A DNA stretch of 64,000 nucleotides, taken from the NCBI GenBank assembly GCA_023213395.1, contig CM041465.1, positions 195,617,741-195,681,740 on the forward strand, given 5' to 3'. Positions within the stretch are counted from its first letter, which is position 1. Every line of letters begins with the position of its first letter. This document shows, in pieces, positions 1 through 10,464 of this stretch. The notes under the pieces are model-generated. The model saw nothing but the letters and a program-made list of their open reading frames with translations, had not been told where the DNA came from and made no database searches. The position numbers and the translations under genes were made by a program. This DNA comes from Cycas panzhihuaensis. Lineage: Eukaryota; Cycadophyta.

Positions 1-1
1 G

Positions 2-640
2 TATGCATACATATCAGGACCCCTGGAAGAATTGCTGAAAAAGAATGTTGAATGGACATGGACAGAAGATCAGCAACGAGCATTTGAAACATTGAAACAG
101 GTCATTGTAGCAGCGCCTATACTGCGGTTCCCAGATTGGAAGAAAAATTTTCACGTACATGTGGATGCGTCGCAATACGCTATTGGATGCGTATTGCCAC
201 AACCCAGCGATGATAAAACAGATCATCCAATCTATTTCGCCAGTCGGAAACTTACGAGAGCCGAGCAAAATTATACGACGACAGAAACAGAAGCACTCGG
301 CATGGTCTATGCATTACAAAAGTTTCGACATTATTTGTTATCCAATCCATTCCTGTTTTTCGTTAACCACCAAGCGCTGATGTATCTAGTGAATAAACCG
401 ATTATGCGAGGAAGAATCAACGGATGGTTAATGTTGTTTCAAGAATTTTCTTTCAAAATCATTGTGAAACCCGGCAAAGCCCACATCATTCCAGATCAGC
501 TGTCGAGAATAAAAAACGGAGAAAAAGGCACAGGAGTATCAGATAATTTTTCAAATGCGCCTGCTCGGTGTGGAAGCAGCCCAACAGACCGCACGAGGAA
601 TACCGAGTATCTAGCGACCGAGAAGCGCCAGCAGAGTTAG
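2..640 (+). pseudogene. Gyp1 pol: end of RT and RNase H (partial)
   Basis: Ty3/gypsy polyprotein segment, open from the window edge. It starts in the RT connection region (motif GPLEELLKKN) and passes into an RT-type RNase H with the first catalytic Asp in VDASQYAIG and a Glu in TETEALGMVYAL. It ends with a PDQLSR tail typical of gypsy RNase H. RNase H would degrade the RNA strand of the hybrid during reverse transcription. The position expected to carry the next Asp (usually a TDH motif) reads FFVNHQAL, an Asn, so this copy is probably inactive. After about 570 the reading frame shifts, and the linker to integrase continues in other frames up to 905. Protease, most of RT and gag lie left of the window. 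The family call is firm; inactivity is inferred. Confidence 0.9.
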
Positions 641-739
641 ATCGTACGGGGAAGAGAAATTTCATCAGAAAAGCAGAACCGTATCAACTTATCAGCGGAG
701 AGTTGTACAAGTTGGGGCCAGACGACATATTACGACGTT

Positions 740-1829
740 GTGTTCGATAAAGATGAGATAAACGGATCATATCGCAGCACATGAAAGAGTAGCGGTGGCC
801 ACATGGGGAAATTGGCCACATGGCGGAAGATCTTGACGCCGGATTCGTGGCCATCAATGTTCAAGATGTCAAAAATGGATTCAAGCATGTGATTATTGCC
901 AACGCGTGGGGAAACCTAATCGACAGGATTTCCAACCGTTACATCCCATATTACCTTTGGCACCGTTCGAAAGATGGGGGCTTGACTTTGTGGGGCCAAT
1001 CAAACCAGCGACGCGTAGATCCAAAGCTCGATACATTCTAGTGGCAACCGATTATACGACAAAATGGATGGAAGCACGCGCATTGCGAAAAGCCGATGTA
1101 GAAAGCACAGCAAGATTTCTGTATGAGGTAGTGATTACGCGATTTGGATGCCCCTTAGAGATCGTCAGTGACCAAGGTGCCCACTTCCTTAACCAGACTA
1201 TTGAAACATTGACAACCGCCTTCATGATTAGCCATCGAAAATCAACTCCCTACTACCCGAGAGCCAATGGTCAAGCAGAGAGCTCAAATAAGATAATCGA
1301 GAACTGCTTGCGAAAGATATGCGACATCGGCAGATTTGACTGGGCCGAGAAGTTACCCTCCGTGCTAGGGGCATTTCGTACGACATACAAAATGTCAACT
1401 GGTCAGACTCCATTCCAGCTTGTATATGGCACGGAAGCCATTCTCCCGACAGAGTTTGAGATACCCAGCTTACGAGTGGCAGTACAATGTCGATTAGACG
1501 ACCTCCAGTCCTTGGAACGACGACTGGAAGACTTAGTGCGGTTGAAAGAGAAACGACACCTAGCAAACTGGTTGCAACATATCGAAAAGCGGCGACAAAA
1601 AGCATGGCACGACTGCCATCTACGTAAACCCCAATTCAACGAAGGTGATCAAGTGTTGTTGTATGACAGTAAATTCAAAACGCACCCTGGGAAACTCAAG
1701 ATGCGGTGGTTGGGACCATACATCGCAGAAAGAATTTTTGAGAATGGATCGGTGCAGCTTCGAGAGATCGACGGACCTCTGCTACCAACTCGGGTAAATG
1801 GTAGCAGACTCAAGCCTTATATCGAGTAG
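740..1829 (+). pseudogene. Gyp1 integrase (OTA-type Ty3/gypsy)
   Basis: Integrase inserts the cDNA into chromosomal DNA. The N-terminal HHCC zinc-binding part is recognisable but frame-broken at about 740-905 (pieces AHERV and a Cys-x-x-Cys before QRVGKPN). From 906 a clean 307-codon stretch holds the DDE core: Asp in WGLDFVGPI, Asp in IVSDQGAHF and Glu in NGQAESSNK. The C-terminus has LGPYIAERIF and ends RVNGSRLKPYIE with no chromodomain, unlike Gyp2. The missing chromodomain and this tail fit the Tat/Athila (OTA) branch rather than chromoviruses. The ATG at 906 is only where the open frame happens to begin; the natural product would be part of a polyprotein. Confidence 0.9.
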
Positions 1830-2104
1830 CCTAGCCAGGATCACCGGTTGTACCATATCGTGACAGCATGATGTTGAGGCAATCAACTGCCTTGATACCG
1901 AGCTATGATCTAGTTCGGTATGGATACAAAAATATTTAAAAAAAATTGAAAAAAATAAAAATAATCAGAACTCCACATCGATATAAGTAACAAAGATAAT
2001 CAAAAAAAATCGAGGGAAATTCATCAAGATACAAGTGAATTACAATTGTACATACCAAAAGGTATGTTACTGTGTACATACTGATTGAAAGTGATAAAAG
2101 TGTA

Positions 2105-2445
2105 AAATATACTATACGTACCAAGGGAATTCACTAAAGTACGCATAGTTTAAAAAGTGACTCGGAATTACACTCCACGCAGAAAAGCACGCAGTAGGTA
2201 CGCACAAAGATAAACAACTTTTAAGTGGCTCAATTACATTATACGTGCACCGAAAAGTACGCAAGGTGCACGCACAAAGGCAAAGGAGAGTAAGTTAAAA
2301 GATTACATTATACGTACCAACAAAGTACGTAGTTGGGTACGCACTGTGTAAAAGATACTCAAGTGATTAGTTACATTATACGTACCAAAGAAAGTACGCA
2401 ATCGAGTACGTATAATGAATGCTATTAACACTATACGTACCAAGG
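2105..2445 (+). repeat. Degenerate GTACG-rich tandem repeat of Gyp1
   Basis: Between integrase (ends 1829) and the next ORF lies AT-rich noncoding DNA. From about 2105 it contains recurring blocks of the form ATACGTACC, then AAAGTACGCA, then GTACGCAC. ATACGT recurs at 2114, 2241, 2310, 2378 and 2433, so the clearest spacing is 68-69 bp, with a shorter last step. The 1830-2100 stretch before it shows only A-rich sequence. Similar GTACGCATGA words recur at about 3905-4370 after the ORF. Confidence 0.7.
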
Positions 2446-3749
2446 GCATGTATAAGACAAAAATCCGCAAAACAACAAATCATTACGTATCTGCGAGCAT
2501 TCCTGTGCGGTACGCAGAGCAGAACGGATTTCAGAAAACGGTACACAAGAGACTGCTCCGGTACGCATCACAGTACGCAAGAAACGGCAAGCGTTCTACA
2601 GAGGTATGTACGTGCGGTTCTAGTTGTACGCTTTGGTTTCTTTCTTATCTTTGGGGCTCCACAGCCATTATGAGGATAGCAGGGTGCCAGGAGGCTTACA
2701 TACCGAAGCTAAAACAAGACCTCCAAGCTCTACCAGCTGCATTTCAGGCCAAAATTAAGCAGGCAGGCTGGAGAGACTACATCTACTGTAACCCCATGTA
2801 CTATGACCCCGAATTGATGGACCAAATCCTAATGGCCCTAAAGGCAGACAGCAGGAAGGCCAAAATGGACGCGGACATAGTCCATATTATCACTAGACTT
2901 CCCAAGGAGGGAGAGGTTCCATTGGGAACAAAGAGGTCCGCGGTAGACCGGAAAATGTGGCCGAGGGAATTATGCCAGCCCAACACTCAGATTATGTCCA
3001 GCGGAATCAGAGTAGCTGACATTATGGATGGAAGACTTCAGTGGGTGGCCAAAGTGATTAATTCCAAGTTTTTGTCAAAACGGAAGTACACCTACATTCA
3101 GGGAGGCATGATGCAGGTGTTGTTAAAAATTCGGGATGGAGAAAGGATGAATTGGTCAGAATTTTTGGCGGAAAACATGAGACAAAGGCCTACAAGAGAT
3201 TAGGACACATCCATTCGCCATCCTTCATTGCTTCGGCAATTTTATTCTATCGTCCGGTCCAGAGGTACAACCGACCAGGGACTACTATCTCTCTCGGGAG
3301 CCAATTATAAAAGCAGTAGCAAAATTTCCGACACAACAACCACCGAAGCAAAACGAAGAGTACAAAAGCAGATGCAAAAGGTGCTTACCTGGCTACAGAA
3401 AACACCAGGAACACCTATCCCTCATCGGACGAAACAGGTTGTTCATCGTCGCGGAAAGAGGAAGAAGGGAGAAGAAGAAACAGAAGAAGAGGAGGAAGAG
3501 GAAGCAGAAGCATCCTGGGAAGAATGGGAAGACTTCCCACCAGCAACAGAGGCAGAAGAACCTTCAGCACCTCCTACACCGCAGGATAAAGCGGGACCCA
3601 TTATCCAAATGATTCAGGAAATGGAGGCAGGGTACAAAGCGGAGATAGTGGCCCTTCAGGACAAAATAAAGGAGGATGCCATTATTGCCACCCTGACACA
3701 GATAAATGAGGAAATTTTGGGAGGACAGAGGCAGCAGGAGCCGCCTTGA
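2415..3749 (+). pseudogene. Extra ORF downstream of Gyp1 integrase, one internal TAG
   Basis: One reading frame of about 445 codons runs from the ATG at 2415 to the TGA after 3747, broken only by a TAG at 3201-3203. I do not recognise it firmly. The stretch around 2965-3085 (ELCQPNTQIM, IRVADIMDG, WVAKVINSKF) resembles in spacing the 'putative plant transposon protein' domain seen in Athila/Tat-type gypsy elements; that is inference from pattern, not a search. The part after the TAG has a basic patch (KRKKGEEE), a run of Glu at about 3465-3515, a Pro-rich stretch and a C-terminal heptad-like segment at about 3600-3720 that could form a coiled coil. Its place between integrase and the presumed 3' LTR is where env-like or additional ORFs sit in such elements. 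The true start may be later, because the first 70 codons overlap repeat-like DNA. Confidence 0.6.
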
Positions 3750-4600
3750 GACAGAGTGGGGGAGGGATACCCCGAAATTTTGATTTTTTGGAGTTTTGTT
3801 GAGCAAGGATGCTCAAACCCATAGCTGACTCGGGATAGATGTTGGAGTCAAAAGTGATCCAATGGTCGTGGTGAGGACCAGAGGTAGGTCGATAACCCGA
3901 GTTGTGCAGTACGGACCGCACGGAGGCACGCACGAGGCAAAACGCGTAAAAACTAGCATTCGGTACGTATGATGTGTGTACCGAACGGCACGTATGATGA
4001 GCACGCATCAACGGCAGTAATCCGAAGCGAAGCCAGCACGCACAACTCAAGGGGACCAAGGTGAAGACTGTTGAGGTGCCGACGACGCATTTGACGCATT
4101 TTACGGACACAAAGAATGGATTAATTAAGTGCTAAACAATTGATTAAGTGAAAGGGTACGCATGACTGAAGGGGTAGAATGCAGTTATGACAGTGCTATA
4201 ACCCTTCACCAAAAGGTACCAACATGAGTACTTAAGGAGGTACGCATGATTCGCCAAAGTTAGGGTGAGAGTCGGATATCACTGCACGCAAAGGTGCAAG
4301 AGCCAAGACGCATGTGACCATTTGGAGCATTATGTATGATAAGTACCATCCGGTACGCATGTATATGAAAAGATTGTATCTTTGCTAGAATGCTCGGGAA
4401 TGCATTCCAACCTCTATGTAAATGAACTGTTGACTTAATAAAAGGAAGAGTTACGTGGAAATTGGTGTATTCTTGGTGTTGTGATGATGATTTGCTGAGT
4501 ATGTATTGATTTTGTCTTTGTTGTGTACCATTCTCGTGAATTATATGTGAAATATATGTGGAATGTATGTGAATGACCATGTTGATGATCCTGAACTAGA
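3750..4600 (+). other. Gyp1 3' noncoding region, probably including its LTR
   Basis: No convincing gene. A purine-rich run at about 3753-3770 (AGAGTGGGGGAGGG) directly after the ORF is a plausible polypurine tract. The downstream DNA carries scattered GTACGCATGA-like words and merges at about 4600-4655 into copia protease sequence. I could not fix LTR ends because the 5' LTR is outside the window. Minus-strand ORFs here (for example 3682-4110) have no family features. Confidence 0.45.
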
Positions 4601-4654
4601 CTATAGCGCTGTGTAACCTTGACAAGTGTGGGATATCTCATAAGTGTAATAAGA

Positions 4655-5222
4655 TAAACCCCAGCCAAAGTCAACACTAGGCACATGACTAGAAGACTAT
4701 AATTCGGATACATATGGAAAGCAATTGGGACAATTATAACTTTAGGAGATGACACAGCTTTAACTGTCAAGGGCATAAGAGAGGTCCCAATTATAACTCC
4801 AAATAGAGAAGATTGTTATATGGAGGATGTGTCGTATGTACTTGGATTGAAGAAGAATCTGATTTCTATCAGTCAAATAGAGGACAATAAGATGGGCGTT
4901 CTCTTTAGAGACGAAAAGACCATTGTTAGTGATCATGAAGGGAAAACGATCATAGAGGGTATAGGAAAAAAACCATCTTTATAGGCACTTAGGTAAAGCC
5001 CATAAGCTAAAGATCAATGACTACTGATGTGTCCAACAAAATTCAATTGTGGCATTAGAGATTGGGGCATTTTCACTTCTCCGGCCTACACTTGATGAAT
5101 AAGTTGAATATGGTGCATGGTTTCCTGATATTCAACGTAGAAAAGGGTATCTGTGAATTTTGCATATTTGGGAAGCAACATATAGAGAAGTTTTTAAAAG
5201 GCAAGGCTTGGAGGGCAATTGA
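4655..5222 (+). pseudogene. CopC protease and GAG-pre-integrase remnant
   Basis: Decayed Ty1/copia pol. A broken protease active site is followed by RHMTR (about 4673), then LGDDTALTVKG and YVLGLKKNLISISQ, the usual copia protease C-terminal pattern. The GAG-pre-integrase motif follows with CEFCIFGKQH and FLKGKAW at about 5150-5210. Several stops and frameshifts are present. The sequence stops at CopA-1 and resumes after it with integrase, so this is the oldest, host element of the nest. Its gag and 5' LTR are not seen; they may lie left of Gyp1. Confidence 0.75.
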
Positions 5223-5776
5223 TGTTAAACCTTATGTTTACATGTTAAGATTATGTACTTTAATTTTTATGTAATATGTGTACTTTTGTACTTTAAGGGT
5301 GACTTATCACTTAAGTGATAAAGTGCACACTCACATTCTTTCTAGTGACACAACGTTGTCACTAAAGGTTCAAATGGACCCTCATGCATTTTTGCTCACA
5401 TGAGAGCCCAAAAGGACATATGTCCTACATGCAAGACATGTATCTTGGATGTTTGACACTTGTCAAACATCCAAGGCCTTAGGTCTCTCATTTCACTCTA
5501 TATAATGAGACCTCTCCTCATTGTCTCATAAGAGAGTTGGAGCTGTATTGTTATGCTATCAGTTTGCTAATCAAACTGTTCATTCTTTAGAGGTTGGACC
5601 AATTCCAACTCCACATATTAGGTATCATTTTCTCTTGCTCCTTCATTTGTGCTTTGTCTCTTTGCTCTCTATTTTCCTTGAGATTATTATACTTGTTTGT
5701 ATTTCTGCAACCAGAACTAGAGTGATCCTAGTTTCTAGATCTTGAGACTGTTGAGGCCATCTAGCCTCTTTTCACA
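5223..5776 (+). repeat. CopA-1 5' LTR
   Basis: Begins TGTTAAACC and ends TTCACA. Inverted repeats in order are the palindrome TTATCACTTAAGTGATAA (5304-5321), a GTGACA/TGTCAC pair around CAACGTTG, a perfect hairpin with 14-bp arms and a 2-nt loop (5445-5474), and AGGTCTC/GAGACCT (5481-5487 and 5507-5513) enclosing the TATA box TATATAAT (5499-5506). The short ORF at 5521-5745 is LTR sequence, not a gene. Confidence 0.95.
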
Positions 5777-5778
5777 TT

Positions 5779-5790
5779 TGGTATCAGAGC
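5779..5790 (+). other. CopA-1 primer-binding site (iMet tRNA)
   Basis: TGGTATCAGAGC two bases after the 5' LTR is complementary to the 3' end of plant initiator-Met tRNA and would prime minus-strand DNA synthesis. Confidence 0.93.
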
Positions 5791-6026
5791 AAGAGGAGAC
5801 TAGCTCCCTCTATTCTGGTTTGCAGCTGCTCAAGGAGATTTAGAGAAAGCCTACAAACACTTGGTGACGACCTTCACACTCCGAAGGCGATCCAAGGTTT
5901 GTTTGAAGTTTTTTTTGCAGGTTCAAGCTTTTGGAGCTACATTTGCAGGCTGGAGCAAGTACTTTTCAAATCTGAAAATTATTTTTCAGACTTTTATCAA
6001 GAGTGTAGCACTCACTGTTTTCCAAA

Positions 6027-6473
6027 AACAGCTGTGTTTTCATACTTAAAGAGTTGTTTTCATACTTAAACAGCTGTGTTTTCATACTTAAAGAGCTGTT
6101 TTCATACTTAAACAGCTGTGTTTTCATATTTAAACAACTGTTTTCCATGATTTATGAGAGCTATTTTCATACTTAAAGAGCTGTTTTCATACTTAAACAA
6201 CTGTGTTTTCATACTTATAGAGTTGTTTTCATACTTAAACAACTGTGTTTTCATACTTAAAGAGCTGTTTTCATACTTAAACAGCTGTGTTTTCATATTT
6301 AAAGAGTTGTTTTCCATGATTTATGAGAGCTGTTTTCATACTTAAAGAGCTGTTTTCATACTTAAATAGCTATGTTTTCATACTTAAACAGCTGTGTTTT
6401 CATACTTAAAGAGATGTTTTCATACTTAAACAGCTGTTTTCCATGATTTATGAGAGCTGTTTTCATACTTAAA
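6027..6473 (+). repeat. Minisatellite in the CopA-1 leader, about 42-bp dimer unit
   Basis: About ten units alternate TTTTCATACTTAAAGAGCTG with TTTTCATACTTAAACAGCTGTG. A variant monomer with TTTTCCATGATTTATGAGAG recurs at 6141, 6310 and 6437, spaced 169 and 127 bp, close to four and three dimers. All frames stay open on both strands because the unit lacks stops, which explains the ORFs at 5966-6148 and 6108-6317 (minus) and 6154-6345 (plus). The A-type elements CopA-2 and CopA-3 do not have this array in their leaders. Confidence 0.92.
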
Positions 6474-7596
6474 TCTGCTGTTTATGTTCGGTTCTGTGTC
6501 TGCTGAACTGTCAAAGCAAGTATATTTCAAATTGTAAAAGCAAGTATATTTCAAATTTATGTTTGTTTTAGCTCTTAAAAGTTTTAACACTTAGTTATTT
6601 TTGAACAAGTGTTAATTGACTTTAAGAGAAGTGATTTCAAGTGTTTTTCATATCAAAAAAGTGATATTTATCACTAATTTTTGAACACTTTTAAGGCACC
6701 TTGCATGGTGACCTAATAACCCTTAGTCTCAAAGAGGGTTCAAAACACTTTGTACTTAATAAAAATCACTTCTTCTTTGATCGTTGAAACTAATTTAAAG
6801 TCCCAACACTTGGTGCTTGATGTCCATTTTCATGCAAGTGGTTCTCTTACCTTCACTTTTTCAGCATTAAAAGGAACCCACTTCTATCTTCATCACAAGT
6901 TTTGCATTACTTCTTTTCAGTACTTAAGCCTTTTTTTCAAAAAGTACTTTGCAAAACTTATTGTAATCAAGCATTTGGTTTCTTACTTGGATCAACAAAG
7001 CACTACATTTTTCATTAAAGTGCTCATTGTAAAAACACTACTAGTGTTCATATTGATGTACTTACATTGCTTCCTCTTGAAGCCACTTTTCATTGTAAAG
7101 CTTATCAAAGCATTTTCATAAGTACATTTTTCCAAGCAAAAAGAAATCTAAGTTCACTTTAAAATCCGCTAAAAATGACTTAAAATCATTGGAGAGGCTC
7201 GAAAAGGTTCAAACCTTGCCTCTAAATTAACCTTAAGCTTGGTGCATTCCTGGGGACCAACCGACCGCATTGCACGACAATTAAGGTTGCTTGAGGGAAA
7301 GGAGGTTCGAAAAGGGTGTTATTGGGGCTGTGAATCCAAGGGAAAGCATGGTACGTCCATGCAGATCAACCCTACCTGCCTTGTCCTAGATTTAACTTGG
7401 CCAACTATAGGATCTCTTCTATAGATCAGAGTTGGACCAACTCCATAGCCTAGTCCTCCACCCCTCATCATTCCATTCAATTGTTGGATCTTCTAGTAAG
7501 ATCGGGATCATTGGTTTCGTTAGAAGGTGGAACTTAAGCGACGAAAGCTTTGAGTTTCCAAGTTATCTGCTAGTTTCAAGCTTTTATAACTGAAAC
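6474..7596 (+). other. CopA-1 5' leader
   Basis: Untranslated leader between the minisatellite and gag. The first part is T-rich with no features. The last part, about 7190-7590 (from GGAGAGGCTCGAAAAGGTTC through AAGCTTGG and GGTTCGAAAAGGGTG), is shared with the leaders of CopA-2 (about 29120-29486) and CopA-3 (about 42650-43030). That makes it the best candidate for conserved packaging or translation signals. ORFs at 6750-7121 and 7239-7424 look incidental. Confidence 0.7.
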
Positions 7597-8405
7597 ATGG
7601 CTGCCATAAACATGCTAAATGCATGCACCATTCGATTAACAGGACAAGATAATTATCAAGAATGGAAGAGACTCACTCAGAACTTGCTAATCATGAACGA
7701 ATTTTGGAGTTATGTTTCGGGAGATTACCTCGACCAAAGACACGTTATCAATGGCGATATTCTTGTGGAACCTAATGATGCTTTACTTTACTTGCTTGGG
7801 AAGCCAAAGATGAAATTGCTTTGGCATTCCTTCACATGATTGTTGATGTGCATGTAGATCAGAATATTGCTTGTGCTAAAACTTCTCAGGAAGCTTGGGA
7901 CACTTTGTCCTCATTGTATGAAAGACGAGATCAAGCTCGCATTTTAATGGTTAAGGCAAAATTGTATTCTGTTAAGTTTGTCAAGCCCATGTCAGCTTTT
8001 CTTTCCTCCATCAAGGAGGTATGTAATGAACTGAATACATTTGGAAGTCTAGCAACAAGGGACGAATTGATCACATCCATCACCAAAGCCTTACCCAAGG
8101 ACTACAATGGCTTCATTTCGTCTACTACAAGAGATCGTTCTCTCAAAACTATGACATTCAACGAATTTGAAAGTTTGCTACTTCAAGAAGAACAAATCTA
8201 CACTAAAGATAATGAGGAGGAACCATCTACATCAGGTGCATTCACGGCCAATTCAAAGGCCAAACAACAACCCAAATCTGCACTTTCAAAGCAGTTTGGG
8301 AACATGAACATTGGGTCTTCAAGGACCAATGTTGTATGTCATTATTGTGGCAAACCTGGCCACATAACACCTGATTGTCGGAAAAAGCAAGCAGATCTAT
8401 GCTAG
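7597..8405 (+). pseudogene. CopA-1 gag
   Basis: Copia Gag, the particle protein. The ATG at 7597 opens MAAINMLNACTIRL and a UBN2-type Gag with DNYQEWKR. The frame shifts at about 7800-7820 and continues with HVDQNIA, EAWDTLSSLYERRDQ and AFLSSIKEVCNEL. A CCHC zinc knuckle CHYCGKPGHITPDC lies at about 8335-8376, and a stop follows at 8403-8405. Start chosen because the same Met-x-Ala-Ile context opens gag in CopA-2 and CopA-3. One shift plus an early stop make it non-functional as a polyprotein. Confidence 0.9.
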
Positions 8406-8990
8406 CGGCCAGAACGTCATCCGAATCGGCGGCAGCCCACGTCATCAAGATACGGTGGTGGTTTCAACAACAATAAGAAGAATAGCGACCCCCTCGACCA
8501 AATCGAGGTGCCTATCGAGGAGGTCAAAGAGGAAGGGGGGGTTTCAGAGGTGGCAATCAACGCCACTTTAATCAGTTTGCAGATGAAGACAAACTGTTTT
8601 GTGCATATCAGACATATAAGGTTGATGAAACTTGGATTATTGATTCTGGAGCTTCACAACACATGACTGGAAGTGAAAAGCTCCTTACTAACATCAAGGA
8701 AGGCAAAGGTCAATCAGTGACATTTGGGAATAATCAATCTGTCAAAATCTCAGGAGTAGGCACAATAACTCCATTTTCTTCTTCATCAAATCCTTCCTCC
8801 ATATTTCCCGATGGCAATGCCTATTTAATACCTTCAATGGACAAAAACTTACTATCTGTTAGCAAGTTGGACAAGCAACAGATGAATGTATTATTCGAAC
8901 GGAAATGTATAATTAGTGACAAAGAAGACCAAGTAGTAGTCATGGCTATGAAGATCAAGGCCTCTACAAGTTGGATGCAAATAATATAAC
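8406..8990 (+). pseudogene. CopA-1 protease
   Basis: Retroviral-type aspartic protease that would cut the Gag-Pol polyprotein. The active site IIDSGASQHMTG lies at about 8637-8670, followed by KGQSVTFGN and the C-terminal IPSMDKNLLSVSKLDKQ typical of copia protease. A frame break follows at about 8940, where DQVVVMA should pass into YEDQGLYKLDANN. The 8406-8630 stretch is Gag-protease linker with Gly-rich, frame-damaged sequence. Confidence 0.88.
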
Positions 8991-10464
8991 ACTTGATTCT
9001 GCTTACTCTGGTTCCATTATCACTCCTTACTTGTCCAAGATGCAACTTTGGCATCAACGTCTAGGCCATTTGAGCTTAGACAATTTGAGGCAGATGATCA
9101 ACAAGAACATGGTACATGGGCTTCCAAAGATTTATGGAACAAAATGTCTTTGTGAAGCGTGCATTATGGGAACTCAGCATCGCTTGCCTTTCCCTAAAGG
9201 CAAAGCGTGGCATGCATCACATCCTCTGCAGTTGGTACATTCGGATTTGTGCGGACCTATGACCACAACATCTTTTGGAGGAGCTTTGTATTACATCTCC
9301 TTCATTGATGACTTTTCTCACAAAGTCTGGGTCTATTTCATCAAACACAAATCTGAAACATTTTCCAAGTTCAAAGAATTCAAGCTTGAAGTGGAAAATG
9401 AGTCTGGCCATTCAATCAAAACATTCAGATGTATAATGGAGGTGAATTTACATCAAATGAATTCACCCAATACTGCAAGGATGACAGCATTCAGAGACAA
9501 CTGACGATACCTCACACTCCTCAACAAAATGGAGTCTCCGAACGGATAAACAGAACTTTGGCCAATAAAGCCAAAGCTATGATGCATGCACAAGGACTCA
9601 CTTGAGCTTCTTCAAGCGTACATTTCACATAGCTGCCTATGTTGCCAATCGCAGTCCTACTACAGCAGTCACCAACATGACACCCGAGGAGGTATGGTCT
9701 GGCAAAAAGCCTACTGTCAGCCATTTGAGGACTTTTGGGTGCACTGCTTATATGCACATTCCCGATCAGCAAACGAAGAAATTAGACAAACATAGTCTAA
9801 AATGCATCTTTGTAGGGTATGCCATTCACAGCAAAGCCTACAAGTTGTATGATCCTATAGGGAAGAAAATGCATCTCTCAAGAGATGTCATCTTTGCTGA
9901 AGAAGATCACAAGGAGGTGCAAACAGCATCCATGCAACCTCCCATTCACAAAGGCAAGAAGATTGTTGAAGCCTTCCTTCCCTCTCAATCCTCTACACCA
10001 TGTTCATCATCTGCACCAGCTGAACCGTCTACTTCAACTGAATTTGCTCCACTTGATCCAAGCACATCTTCTGTTGACCAATCACTTACATCAGAAGATC
10101 TTGAGGTTCAAGTAACTTCAATTCAAAAGTTACCCAAATGGTTCACACAAACAGTTCAGGACGGTCACATCATTGAAGGAAAACGTCCATCTAAATATCT
10201 AAGACAAACCAATTATGCACTTATGGCTGAAGTGCTTTGTGTTGATGAGACTTCCACTTTTGAGGAGGCTTCTAAAAATGAAAATTGGAAGGCTGCCATG
10301 GATGAAGAAATCCATTCTATTGAAAAGAATGGTACTTGGAATTTGGTTGAATTGCCTAAACACAAACAGGCAATCAGTTGCAAATGGGTCTACAAGACCA
10401 AATTCCATTCTGATGGTTCACTTAAAAGGCAGAAAGCACGCTTTGTCGCAAAAGGATTTAAACA
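8971..10464 (+). pseudogene. CopA-1 GAG-pre-integrase, integrase and RT start (first copy)
   Basis: Contains the GAG-pre-integrase motif LWHQRLGHLSLDNL and CLCEACIMGTQHRLPFPKGK (about 9043-9210), then the integrase start HSDLCGPM and FIDDFSHKVWVYF. The core is damaged at about 9430, where the catalytic TDNGGEF region is shifted, and by a stop after PQQNGVSERIN and QGLT (about 9604). The frame reopens through PEEVWSGKKPTVSHLRTFGCTAY, the integrase C-terminal tail, and then RT as far as ARFVAKGFK (10459). From 9240 this is unit 1 of a 1.2-kb tandem duplication. Confidence 0.88.

Noticed and set aside
3682-4110. 142-codon minus-strand ORF across the Gyp1 ORF end and the following noncoding DNA
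   Set aside because: Antisense to the better-supported plus ORF and lacking any domain-like pattern.
5966-6345. Open frames on both strands with repeated KYENSSLSMKTQLF-like peptides
   Set aside because: They are translations of the stop-free minisatellite in the CopA-1 leader, open in several frames at once.
6027-6473. Possible CRISPR-like or spaced-repeat array
   Set aside because: Units are directly tandem without unique spacers, and the context is a plant retrotransposon leader.
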